Shown piece after piece: positions 47,439 to 57,742 of a stretch of 64,000 nucleotides of DNA. The stretch is from Microthyrium microscopicum (lineage: Eukaryota; Ascomycota; Dothideomycetes; Microthyriales; Microthyriaceae). A program made the translations under genes and the position numbers. Position 1 is the first letter of the stretch. Every line of letters begins with the position of its first letter. The stretch spans positions 1,025,510-1,089,509 of the forward strand of contig MU004244.1 of the NCBI GenBank assembly GCA_010405405.1, in the 5' to 3' direction. Under the pieces are notes generated by a model that saw nothing but the letters and a program-made list of their open reading frames with translations, was not told the origin of the DNA and searched no databases.

Positions 47439-48714
47439 ATCGAAGATGTAGAATAGAATCTAGGTAATAAACAGGAAACAAAAAGCTTAAACCAGTTAAG
47501 GATTGATAGTCTTCGCAAGCGACGACTGTTTAAAGGAGTGAATACTGAGAAAGACCCAGAAAATGCTAAACTGCCAATACTGAAAGGAATGAATGTCAAA
47601 GCCAGGACAAGTAAATGGAGGGTTCCATTCAAACTATTTGAATGCTTAAAAGTCCAGTAAGGCCACATGAGATTAGGGGATTCAAGGACAGACGGTGTGC
47701 TAAACAGAAACCACCAGCCATTGTTTTCGGCCTGGTGGCGCTATAGAGGCGGTACTTGACTGAGCAAATGTTTTTCAAAAACCAGGGAATTTTGCCAGAC
47801 GATGGTTCTGGTAGAATTAAGATTGGTTTTGCTGCAGGCATAATTGGGCAAATAAGCCCCTGGTAGAGTAAACATTGTAAATGCATGAGGAGGGTGAAGC
47901 AGGCCTTTGGAGCGGCAACGGTTTCATACTTTCGAGGGATCTATACTTTGCGCGCTTGTTTTGATCTCCCGCTCAACGGATCCAAGATATCCGTTTGAAT
48001 CTTGGCCTAAAGTTTGGCGAGAAGTTTAAACTGTAAAATGAGCGTTAGCATCCTTCGAGAAGTACCTTGACAAATTCCCCGTACTCGATCTTGGCGTTAG
48101 AGTACACGATAAAAAGAAATTACCTTGCACGTTTTTCGGGGTCGGATGACATCAATCACAAATGGCCTAATGCGAGTATTCCGGATTCCGTAGGCACTGG
48201 TGGACTGAGCCCCGACCCGAGCCTTGTGGTAGATCTGGTATAACTGCTTAGGTAGCATCGCACTATCCTAGAAGTTAACATTAGTGACATATGACTAGAA
48301 ATGACTCTTCAGACTGGATTTGTAAAGAAGGCACATAAGCCGTCTATTGAGATTTCGTGCCTCTTCAGATACAGCACCCAATCATACTATCTTGTGTAGG
48401 AATATAAAAAGGCCGAGCAATTATAAACTCTGATCCGCATGCTGTCGCTTCTGTATATCGCTATGCCACAGCGATTCACAACCCCCTGAATCGACCTAGG
48501 CGGGCCCAAACCAATGCATATCGTTTCAATTCAGCAAACAAACAGAGTAGTCAGGTTTATCCGGATAGTTCTGATTTAGCAGGCTGGCAACGAAACTTCG
48601 AATCGCTGTCCCTGCTTCAATCACAACTTTTTACAGTGCTGTCTTCTGTACATCTCAGTATTAAACAAAAACGCTGTGGAGAATTTTGGTATGTATCGCA
48701 ATCATGAAAGTCGA
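47439..48714. promoter_or_regulatory. Large upstream region of the Thr-rich secreted gene
   Basis: 1.28 kb between the Thr-rich start and the DUF7918 gene's 3' end. No frame has family content; the minus-strand frame 47629-47886 is treated as chance. A long promoter is common for regulated cell-surface genes, but no known binding site was matched. Confidence 0.35.
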
Positions 48715-50619
48715 TCATAGCTCTTCGTCCATGGCATTAGTACCTTCGCCGGCTTTCGCGTCGGCTTCAGATTCAGATTTGGGCGCATTTTTGCCAGCGG
48801 CTGAAAACATTGAACTTGTGAAGATTTCGCTGGCTCGTTTTGCGCCGCTCACATCGACTGTGCTTCCATCCGGTCCGGAGGCTGAAGCTCTAGCGCGCTT
48901 GAAGGGAGAGCCAATGGTATCGAGTCCAACTTCTGTGGCTGCGGATGACAGTTTTGCAGCTGAAAGGCCAGCCGAGCCATTCGAGTCTACAATTGGAGAT
49001 AGCTCAGAAACAGCAGCCGGAGAAGGAGACTTTTGCTCATCGGTAATGGTTAGCGGAGCCAATGGTTCAGCCGAAGCTTGGCGCTTCAACTATGTTTGGT
49101 TAGTACACCAGATATTGGTAAACAGTCAAACAGTCAAAACTTACAAGGTTGATCTTCTTCACGCCCTCGGCTAAATCTCTCTGACGAGCTGCATCCTCGG
49201 GGGAAAGCAGTCCTACTCCACTGGCATCGTCCTTGTCTTCCTCATCGGGCTCTAGCTTTACTGTGCCTTTGGGACTGACAGCCTCATCAATCTCATCTTC
49301 GTCACTGTCCATATCATCGTCTTTTCGCTTCTTATCCAAACCACGAAAGACCGAATGTTTAGCTGCATTGGCGTCCCGATAGCCTTCGTAATTTTGAGGT
49401 TTGGCCTTGAGAGGTTGCAACTTCGAGAAGTCGACATTGCCCGATTTTCGTTTAATCTCTATGGGTGTCTTTGGTGCTGTAGTGGAACCACCAAGAATAC
49501 CCATTTTGTGAAGCTGACCTGCACATTATTAGACGCGATATCAATTGATATAATTCGAAACTTACGTTGACCTCGATAAAGAAATGTAAACACAGCAAAT
49601 GGTGAGTCGGGCATATCAATTGGCGATACAGTTTGTGTGCTGATGCTTTTGGGATCTAGAGTCTTTGGTTTGGCGAAACTGGTAGTATGGTCCACGTCCG
49701 CTGTAGTGTCTTCTCGCGGGCCACTCTCGAGATCATCATCGTCATGCGCGTCGAAATGAGGGGAATACTCGCCCCGCTTGATTTCTCCGGATGCTAGCAC
49801 GCGAAAGAGAGCGACTTTGATTTGACCTGCAGCCTCTGGCATGGGCGAATCATCTTCAGAGTCCGAGTTGGACATTGAGCTGCCATCATCTGATAGACTT
49901 TCTACTGGCGCGTTCTCGTTGTCCCCGTAGCGCAGTACTCCATTTTTGTCTCGGCCAGGTCGCTGAAGGAGCTCATTATCAGAATCGTCACTATCCTTCT
50001 CTTCCTTTTTGATGCGTCGTCGCGCTTCAAGTTTTGCCCGCCGTCGTTTGATTCTCGCCGCAACATCCATATCTTTGCCTTGTAGATCAAGTCCATTAAG
50101 CCACCGCTCTAGACCAACTTCGCGGAATAGGAATTCGCGTTCAGCGAGACCTCCGCCCTCAGTGTCCGAAATGCTAACCCATCGACTGTTGACCCAAGTC
50201 TCTTCACCCCGTCGAAGAAGAGTCGCGACTTCTTCTTTTGGTCGACCATCAAAGTAAATGTACGCTGCTATGGTTTCGTTCGGAGAGGTTGTCAAGGGTT
50301 TGTACGCGATCACTGTTCCATTGCCGCCTTTCCCACGTAGGCCATCACCAGGAGCGCTGACTAGCTTTGGGCGTGGATTTGGGTCGTCTTTGGTAGGCTT
50401 CGGAGTCGAGTAAGGGACAGTATTGCCGGGAGTGAGGAGGGTAATGGATATGGCAAAGGTTGACTGCTCGGCAAGGTTGGTGACCGGATTTAGCTTTGCC
50501 TTTGGTACTGGGATGTATGAAGTGATACGCTTAAGACGGGATATGCGTTGTATCGAATATTCAGGAATAGGTCCTTCGGGTGTGTGGATGCTCACGGCTA
50601 TGCCTTGAAAGCAGGGCAT
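48715..50619 (-). CDS. DUF7918-type fungal protein of unknown function
   Basis: Exons 49566-50619, 49145-49518 and 48715-49089 encode 600 aa, starting at ATG 50619 (the frame opens earlier only with TTG). The N-terminal ~190 residues form a beta-rich domain seen in many fungi: MPCFQGIAVSIHTPEGPIPE, ITSYIPVPKAKLNP, NETIAAYIYFDGRPKEEVA, RWVSISDTEGGG and FLFREVGLE. A basic helix (KRRRAKLEARRRIKKEEKD) and acidic Ser tracts follow, then FAVFTFLYRGQRQLHKMGIL, made across intron 1. The C-terminal half is disordered, with DMDSDEDEIDE and a final MDEEL. The LYRGxxxLxxMGIL segment hints at a protein-binding motif. No reaction is known. Confidence 0.75.
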
Positions 50620-51156
50620 GGCCGCGAAAATACGCAATAGCGCGAAAAGGCGGACAAGTTGTCGAGAAGCAGGGTTAGATGATGGTATCGAACTCTATGT
50701 CATAGAAGAAGAGAGAGGATAATTTGAACGGGCGGGATGTACACGAGCGCGCGAGAGAAACTGGATGCAAATGGTATAGGAGGCCAGAGTTCTAAAGCAA
50801 TATAGAGCTTGGTTCGTGAGAGAAAGAGTGTCGAGTTGGTGATAAATGGATGGCAAGTTGAGGTTGTTGTCAAAAGTCAAAGTTCTGAGCCTGGCTGGGA
50901 GGGGCGTTGCGTCGCACGGACTATTTCTGTCGGTCAAACTTCGGAGCCAATTGGTGAATGGCTCTAGCTGAATGGCTTGCCATGAATTGCAACTGCTTCA
51001 CTCGCTGTTGCATCGGCATTTATACGATGCGACACTGAAATGATCATTGTTGTGAGGTTGTGAAAGAACTAGCTACCAAGTCGTTTCGGTTCTCAACACC
51101 TCAAGTCGGGACTTGCATTGGAGCTGGAGTGTTCTGACTAGACCATTGTCGTTTTG
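50620..51156. promoter_or_regulatory. Divergent promoter between DUF7918 and HAD genes
   Basis: 537 bp between two divergent starts. The stretch next to 50620 is purine-rich on the plus strand (pyrimidine-rich leader for the minus gene). Two CCAAT-complement (ATTGG) words lie near 50949 and 51117. No other signal was recognised. Confidence 0.35.
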
Positions 51157-52227
51157 ATGACAGCGAGGAGACCTATTCTAGTGGCACTCGATGCCTTTGG
51201 CACCATATTCTCTCCCAGGAAACCAATTGGAGAGCAATATGTATCGGTCGCGGAAGAGCATGGTTTGAAAGGGTTGAGCGTGGATGGTGTGAATCGTAGC
51301 TTTAAGTCTGCATTCAAACACATGTCACAGGAGCATCCCAACTACGGCAAGATATCTGATATGAAAAGTTCCAATCTGTGGTGGTATGAGTTGATAAATC
51401 GGACTTTTTCTCCACATTTGTCAACTGAGAAGCAACAGATGATGCCTCCTGGTCTTGCCCCTGCTCTCCTACATCGGTTTTCTTCTTCTCTGGGCTACCA
51501 AGTCCATGATGATGCTGCTCGTCTGCTCGAGAAACTGAAGAGTCTCAGAGCACAGTTGGCCGCTACGGACCAGCAACTGGTGGTTGGGGTGTTGTCAAAC
51601 TCGGACGATAGAGTTCCAAGTATTCTCAGGTCTCTTGGATTCCAGGTGAGCTTGCCAGGGTAAGTGTTTGTCGTTTAAGAACATGTTATGTGCGTTGTGG
51701 TCATATCATAGACTATTATGGCTCCCATACCACTTCATGGCTACCATAGACCTCGACGGGGTTTCATGCTGAAATGACTGTCTGGTCTTTTCAGCCCGTG
51801 TTGGCTTTGATAACACTCTTTCGTTGTTTTGGCACTAACAAATCTCAGGCTGAGCGATACACCTCAAGCCATCAACGCTCCGACGCCGAACGATCATTGT
51901 CAGTTTGTCGCGCTCAGCTATGATATTGGGTATGAAAAACCGTCTGCACAGATTTTCGATTATGCAGCAGTTCTTGTTCGAGAGTACTTGATATCGTCTA
52001 GTCGAAAGACTTGTCCAATCACCAAGTTATACATCGGAGATGATGTAGAAAAAGATATCAAAGGAGCCAACGATGCTGGCTGGCATTCCATTCTCATTGA
52101 CAGGAACGACAAATCCATTGCTGGCATCAAAGATCCTCTTCAACTCTTCAAAAGAATGGAAAGTGCTTCGAAGAATGGCCAAGTTTTCAACGAGCGAGTA
52201 TCCAGTCTATTAGAACCCGAGAATTAG
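51157..52227 (+). CDS. HAD-like hydrolase (HDHD3-type)
   Basis: Exons 51157-51659 and 51849-52227 encode 293 aa. The 189-nt intron is the longest in the window, with GTAAGT donor and CTCAG acceptor, and restores frame in phase 2. HAD motifs: I, VALDAFGTIFSPR, with the nucleophile Asp but Phe in place of the usual second Asp (as in the DAYGT/DAFGT subgroup); II, VLSNSDDR; III, the Lys of IGYEKPSAQIFD; IV, YIGDDVEKDIKGANDAGW. The cap is helical (RSFKSAFKHMSQEHPNYGK). It is probably a small-molecule phosphatase or dehalogenase-like enzyme; the substrate is unknown. The segment between LGFQ and LSDTPQ is short and poorly conserved, so the exact donor is slightly uncertain. Confidence 0.82.
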
Positions 52228-52439
52228 AGTTGAAGAATAACTACCACTGTCAGTGTCGCATCAATACTCGGAATCATCTTCTCAGAATCACTACAGCACT
52301 GAAAAATATCAAGATCAACCACAATTGATTATCTAGACAAACAAGGACACATCTTCTACTTGTCCAAGCAGCCACAAAGTTTTAATAATACATGTTTCCA
52401 TCACCAATCCACCGCAACTTTTTGCTCTACTCAACACGC

Positions 52440-53031
52440 TTAGTGAGAGTGGGAGTGTCCACCAGCCATGGCACCTGGTGCAGCTGGGGCAACTGGGGCA
52501 GCGCCCTTGGCAGCTCCACCACCGAACTTGGCCTTGAATGCCTCAAGTTGCTCTGGGGTGAGCTTTGGCATTTGTTGACCGTTGGGTGCGCCCTTTCCCT
52601 TGGGGAAACCCTTACCGCCCTTGGGGAGACCCTTTGGGAGTTCAGCGGAATCGGGCTCATGGCGGCGGACGTGGCCGTGGGAGTGGCCACCAGCCTTGGG
52701 CATAGCTGGAACCTACGGAGCGCGAACTGTTAGTATTTGCAGACGGTTTGCTGCTTGATAGGGAGATGCGTACCTTGGGGGAACCGGACTTGGGGGTGAA
52801 GCCCTTTGGTGCGGTCTTTGGGGTCTTTGGGAGAGCAGCTGGGGTTGGTGTGGCAGCGGCGGGGGTGGTAACAGCTGGTGCTGGGGCCATCATACCCTCA
52901 TCATCACCGTCTGGGCCGTGGGCGGCAACGAGAGCGCTACGGTCAAAGGTTAGCAAACTGTGCTTTGGATCGGCAATGTGGTGGAGAGAAACATACGCAA
53001 GAGCGCTGATAACGTAGAGTGAAAGCTTCAT
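52440..53031 (-). CDS. Small secreted Ala/Pro/Lys/Gly-rich protein with His-rich tail
   Basis: Exons 52997-53031, 52774-52936 and 52440-52712 encode 156 aa. The signal peptide (MKLSLYVISALALVAAHGPD) is split by intron 1. The mature part is low-complexity: an Ala/Pro/Thr stretch, KTPKTAPKGFTPKSGSPKVP, then GGHSHGHVRRHEPDSAELPK, a Lys/Gly/Pro run and QQMPKLTPEQLEAFKAKFGG, ending AMAGGHSHSH. The His-x-His clusters could bind copper, zinc or nickel, and VRRHE is a possible dibasic Kex2 site. There are no Cys. It is abundant-protein-like in codon use. I recognise no family; it could be a wall-linked metal-binding protein or an effector-like protein. Confidence 0.72.
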
Positions 53032-55451
53032 GTTGATTGATTTGTTGAGTTTGAAAAAGGATTAACTTAAGGAATGGCTGAATTGAATTGATTCGATTTG
53101 GTTGGAAGAGAAACTCTAAAGCATTGGGGAACTCTGAATTATATACAACTATGGCCTGCCCAGGTTTTTGATACCCGGGCCTTCCCACGTATCTTGCTCA
53201 CTCATTCCACAACCTGTGAGCTGCTCATGTCGCCACGCGGCAACAAATGATCCCTAATTCTTGCTAGATAATATGTAACCTTACAGTGATCCTCCGCTTG
53301 AACAGAAGATATGAGATTATTGTTGAAGCTCTGACCATGGGACAGATGGCACTGGCCCTCGAGGCCCCTGATAGACCACTTTAGATAATATAGATAATGT
53401 CACTAGGAGGATCAAACGTGTGGAGCTTGGACTGAATGACAGCTGTTTAGCGTGTGCAATCGCAATAGCCTCATGTCATATGGGACTGGATCAGAATGAC
53501 ATCTCGTATCCGTCTTCTTACACGATCACTGAAACCTATCTTGGCTACAATACGTACGGGACTAACAGAAACAGAAAAGGATATTATCTATGACCAAAAC
53601 GATCGGAAGCTCTCCATTTACTCTATCAGATCTTTTTTTTCCATGATAGGATACGCGACAAGATAACCTAAACACAATCATATGAAAGCCATCGTCCTGG
53701 AAAATGATTCCACAAACCTTGTCATTGAGATGCCAGTTACTACGCGCGCGTGGAGAGCCCAAGAGGCAGTCAAATCACCGAGCTGGAAGTACAATATGGG
53801 AAGCAATATAATATCTGCTCAAGTCTCCGTCACTCCGAGATGCAGTCGACCTGTTACAGATTGACTACAATTCCCACCCAGCCAGGATTTTCGCTGTCTG
53901 CTACTGGACCACGAGACGTGTATCCAAGATCATGCATCCCCAAGAGCATAGCATCTATAGTTCCTACATGCTAAGATCTAGATTGGTTGGTGGAGATGTA
54001 GCGGAACTGTGCACTGCTAATGACTCGCTATAGGCCACAATATAGAACCGTATCCCTGGACTTGTACCTGGATTTAGGCAAAATGACAAGCTAGATTTGG
54101 TTGAGCCCTAACGTAGTTCTGTGTACAAGAAATAGGACTCTGATTTGCACCTGGGCTGGCCTGGTCCATTTCTCTACAACGATGCTCTCTGTGCGAATTG
54201 CTTGTAAATATCAAGTGTGGGCAAAAAGACTTGGCCTTATGATCATTGACAAGGCAAATGAGCTTCAAGTCCAATGACAACAGCGCCGAGAGGTAGATCA
54301 AACTGCTTGTATAATATTTCATCTATATAGCTGTTCAGATGATAGCGAAGATTCTAGGGGTGGAAAATCTTTTCGCCATTGACGCATTGTACTCTTGTTT
54401 CTTCCTCGTGGCTCGCTTTAGATCGAAGATAACTCGTTGATTAGATCGTCCGGTGGCAATGGGCATGACGATACTTTGTTGAGGTACAGTCACTCTACTG
54501 ACAGTTTGAGCTGGGAGCACCAGGCAGCCAGGGCTAACAACAGACTTGTGATGGCATTTTAATATCTGGAATTGTACATTACAAGGTTCGTGAAGATAGA
54601 TCAAGATAGCCGATGAGCGCAAATTTGACTTATGGGAAAGCCCGAAGGCGGATATGGAATGTCATTTTGTTTTTCTGGGAGTCATTCTGAAGTCTAATCT
54701 TTGGACTGATGTCAAAACTACTAATGATCGCTGGTGGGTTCCATAATAGTGGAAAATCGGAAGTATTTCCCAAAGCAATAGTAGCCTGCCTTCGGCTCTT
54801 GAGACTGCCGACGAAGTGTAAGGCTGAAAGGCAAATGGTGGATGAGTAGTCCTTGCGAATGGTGTGAATAGTGTTGAGATACCACATGGATCATGCTGTG
54901 GCGCCTTCGTACGCTACTGCTTGAAAATTCTAGGTCATCCTTCAGTATAGATACCTATATCTAGAACCCAGCTTTGTTTTCGTACTGATTGAATAGAGCA
55001 TACATCTTACCTGGTTTCAGTCAAGAAAATCTTGGAGGCATGAACGAGGAGCGTGATTGGTCTGCAATATCGCCTCCAATATTACCAACTGCCATCATGA
55101 TCATAGATCTTTTTGCCAGGGACGGTGATCGTTGATTCGACCTACGCTTCTAGAACATGATCTCTACTCGTTCCTTGAAGTATCCGGCCTCATCCCATGA
55201 GGTAATTGCCTCAAGCTCATCTCCGCTGAGCTTGTCATATAAGCGAAGGTACTATTCGTCACCCGGCATGCAAATGGAAGCGAATATTTGATATGATCAT
55301 GTCAAGTCATTTCAGTTTTGATATTCCATGCTTTTAACTTTGGTCAAGACAAATTACCGATCTATAAAGGATCGCCAAAGCTGTATCGACCCTGTACATC
55401 ATGGACAAGGACCATCAATCTACCACGCTTAGAGCCCACTCGTTGCCAACT
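53032..55451. other. Gene-poor stretch
   Basis: 2.4 kb with only short frames on both strands. The 53682-53861 plus frame starts MKAIVLENDSTNLVI, like the first residues of MDR-type oxidoreductases, but loses likeness at once. A minus-strand piece at about 55155-55256 reads LRLYDKLSGDELEAITSWDE and continues to a stop, preceded directly by TAG; it looks like an exon tail or relic with no clear upstream exon. The region may hold decayed genes. No transposon ends were seen. Confidence 0.35.
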
Positions 55452-56009
55452 CTACTTCTCCAGCTTTTTGGCCAGATCGGCTAGGGCCTCTTGGCGCTTG
55501 TACTTTGCATCTTCGATGACATCTAAGAGCTAGGGATTAGTTTGCAGCAGTAAATAGGTCGCGAGACTTGCCAGCAGATGCGTCACTGGAGAAGTTGCCA
55601 GTCCAAACGATGAAGGTGTGTCCCTCATTCTTGCCGGTGGTGATGGGGTAGAGACGGATGGTAGAGACGACTGAAGTGTACGTCAAGGCTGGCTGGGCCG
55701 TGATGACGGAGTAGGTGATGAAATGGTCAAGGCTCTGATATTGGTTAGTACAAGCTCATTTCCGGATACCAGACTGGAACTTTTGGTTCATACCGAATGC
55801 TCTTCCTGTTTGATCTCAAGAACAGTGCCATCTTTGAAAGCCCATTTGACGACATCAGTCTCTGGTGAAGTGCCTTTGACAACCTCGCTCTTGTCTAGAC
55901 GGCTCCAGAAGGTGGGGAAGTCATTGAGCTTGATCAAGTGCCAGACTTTGGCGAGAGGAGCCGCGATGACAGCGCTCTCACGAACGCCAGAGGAAGTTGG
56001 GACAGACAT
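55452..56009 (-). CDS. START-like/SRPBCC (polyketide cyclase-type) small protein
   Basis: Exons 55794-56009, 55572-55734 and 55452-55522 encode 149 aa. The fold pattern is that of Bet v1/START-like proteins: ESAVIAAPLAKVWHLIKLND, FPTFWSRLDKSEVVKG, VVKWAFKDGTVLEIKQEEHS, then SLDHFITYSVITAQPALTYT, NEGHTFIVWTGNFSSDAS and a C-terminal helix, DVIEDAKYKRQEALADLAKK. The fold binds a hydrophobic ligand in a central cavity. Intron 2 has a GC-AG pair (donor G|GCAAGT at 55571), needed because no GT donor keeps the frame. There is no signal peptide, so it is probably cytosolic. The ligand is unknown. Confidence 0.82.
55523..55571 (-). other. GC-AG intron
   Basis: A 49-nt intron in the START-like gene. 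It begins GCAAGTC and ends CTCTTAG on the minus strand, with CTAATC as possible branch. Splicing here joins ASA to DVIEDAKYKR in frame; reading through gives a stop after 14 codons. GC donors followed by AAGT are the known minority class of U2 introns. Confidence 0.75.
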
Positions 56010-57742
56010 GTTTTGGTTTCTTCTAGTTGTTGTTGGTACTGTTTGGATTTTGTAGTGGGAGATGACGGAAAGTCGTATTGTTCTGAGAAGAGAAACCGAG
56101 GGGTTGAAGTACTTGTTATTTTGCCTAATACGGATAGTTACAGCAGGAGCGTATGAAGCGTTTGTTCTTTCTCCCTTCCGTGACTTGACCGACGGCAAGC
56201 GACTCCTTGATGCCTCCGGTCGTTAAGGATGTGGTTGGATAAAAAGACCACCATGACGTACATGATCTTGATCTGCAACAACTTCCCCACCCCTTTCTTG
56301 TCATCTTGTACAATGTTGTGTAAATCGGACATTTTATATGTGGTACAAGCACAAATCCCTAGGTCAGCGACTTTGGGGCCGATTTGGAAGTTGTAAGACA
56401 ATCCCGAAGCATACCACTCAACCGCTCTGCCAGCTATCACCACAGCAGTGACGGTTCACTTGTAACACCGCGGCGGGAGACCACATGCGACACTGGTTGC
56501 AATTGCCAACAGACCATATTAACTCAGTGGGTGATAACCAAAGGACAGTACAGTATTCTGCCATTGCAGTGAACCTTGAAAGACTTCGGCCTTCGATTGT
56601 ATTGACGGCATTTTCCCCACAGAGCTCAAGTGGTGCCAATGCTGCTCCATTTTTATGCAACGATGTCAGATCAGGGTCCATCTAGACGCTGGAGCATCAA
56701 CGTCTCGGCAGCAGCCGTTGAGCCGCATGTTAGCAAACGTTTCACACTAGCAACAAAAGCCCTCCGTACCAAAAGCCCGGTCAATGGCAGAATGGATAGC
56801 ACTGGACAAGACACGGTGAATAAATCTGGGGAGCTAAGGGACCGTGAAGTCCCGCCGTCAATATATCAGAGCGTGAACAATTCCGCTCACATATGCGAAA
56901 CGATGACAGCACACAGAGGGTTTGTGAGCCACAGGATGGCTGATAGGCTGTCCTGTGGCTTCAAAAACGTACCTCTTCCATGCATATATCTCGTTGCCTG
57001 AATGGTAGTCTTCGAATGACTCCTCTGTGACAAGGGATTCCGTGCTAGCAACGAGTGTCCAAGACTCCAAGAAGGCGAGAATACGCAGACTGTAGACACG
57101 AAACCGCGGAACACGCGTCAATTCGCGTTAAGGTTCATCAGATGAGCCGATGCCTGGAGATGGTGTAAGATAGGATTGGAGAAGAACGATTGGCTAAACA
57201 GGCCGCGAAGGCAGAAGACAAGAGAGGAACGCGTATGTTATTCTACAACCGCCTGTCGTCAACTGCGAATGTTTATTTTGAAGGTAGGATTCCAAGGATT
57301 TACCAGCAAAATAGAGGACTGTCAGTGCAAAAGCCACACGGCTTGGACTTGGCGAGGTGTTGAAGCGTGGTTGGTTGCACCTAGACGGTGGTGGTGGTGG
57401 TGGTGATGGTTGCTGCCGCTCCTCTTGCGCTCCAACGTCCTTGAACACCATCTTTTCCATCCTTCAGCTCCTTCTTACACCTTTTCCTGTTTTCATGCAT
57501 ATATTTCGACCCGCCGCGCACATCTACATAGAGCTCCGCTTGCACTCTCTTGCGCGCCCACAATAGTCGTTGTTCGTCATACTCATCGGCCGAAGTCATC
57601 TACAAGGAATATCGCCTAGACCCTCGCCTGACCCGCATCTGCGCCCCCTCAATAAACACCCACTCTCGTAAACCTCAGAATCGCCAATCTCTACTAGATT
57701 TACATCTGTAACATTCTAGTCGTTGCGCACGATCACACCATC
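56010..57742. other. Gene-poor stretch with a GGT microsatellite
   Basis: 1.73 kb. Short frames on both strands lack family content. A GGT/GTG run lies at about 57388-57408, and a pyrimidine-rich stretch after 57410 probably is the promoter and leader of the VHS-GAT gene. A tRNA-like A-box word on the minus strand near 56424-56442 has no B-box partner and was rejected. Confidence 0.35.

Noticed and set aside
53682-53861. Plus-strand frame starting MKAIVLEN, like MDR alcohol dehydrogenases
   Set aside because: Likeness stops after about 15 residues and no downstream GroES-like or Rossmann motifs occur in any frame; at most a relic.
56420-56460. tRNA-like D-arm/A-box word on the minus strand (TAGCTGGCAGAGCGG)
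   Set aside because: No B-box (GGTTCNANNCC) lies at a suitable distance and no cloverleaf can be drawn.
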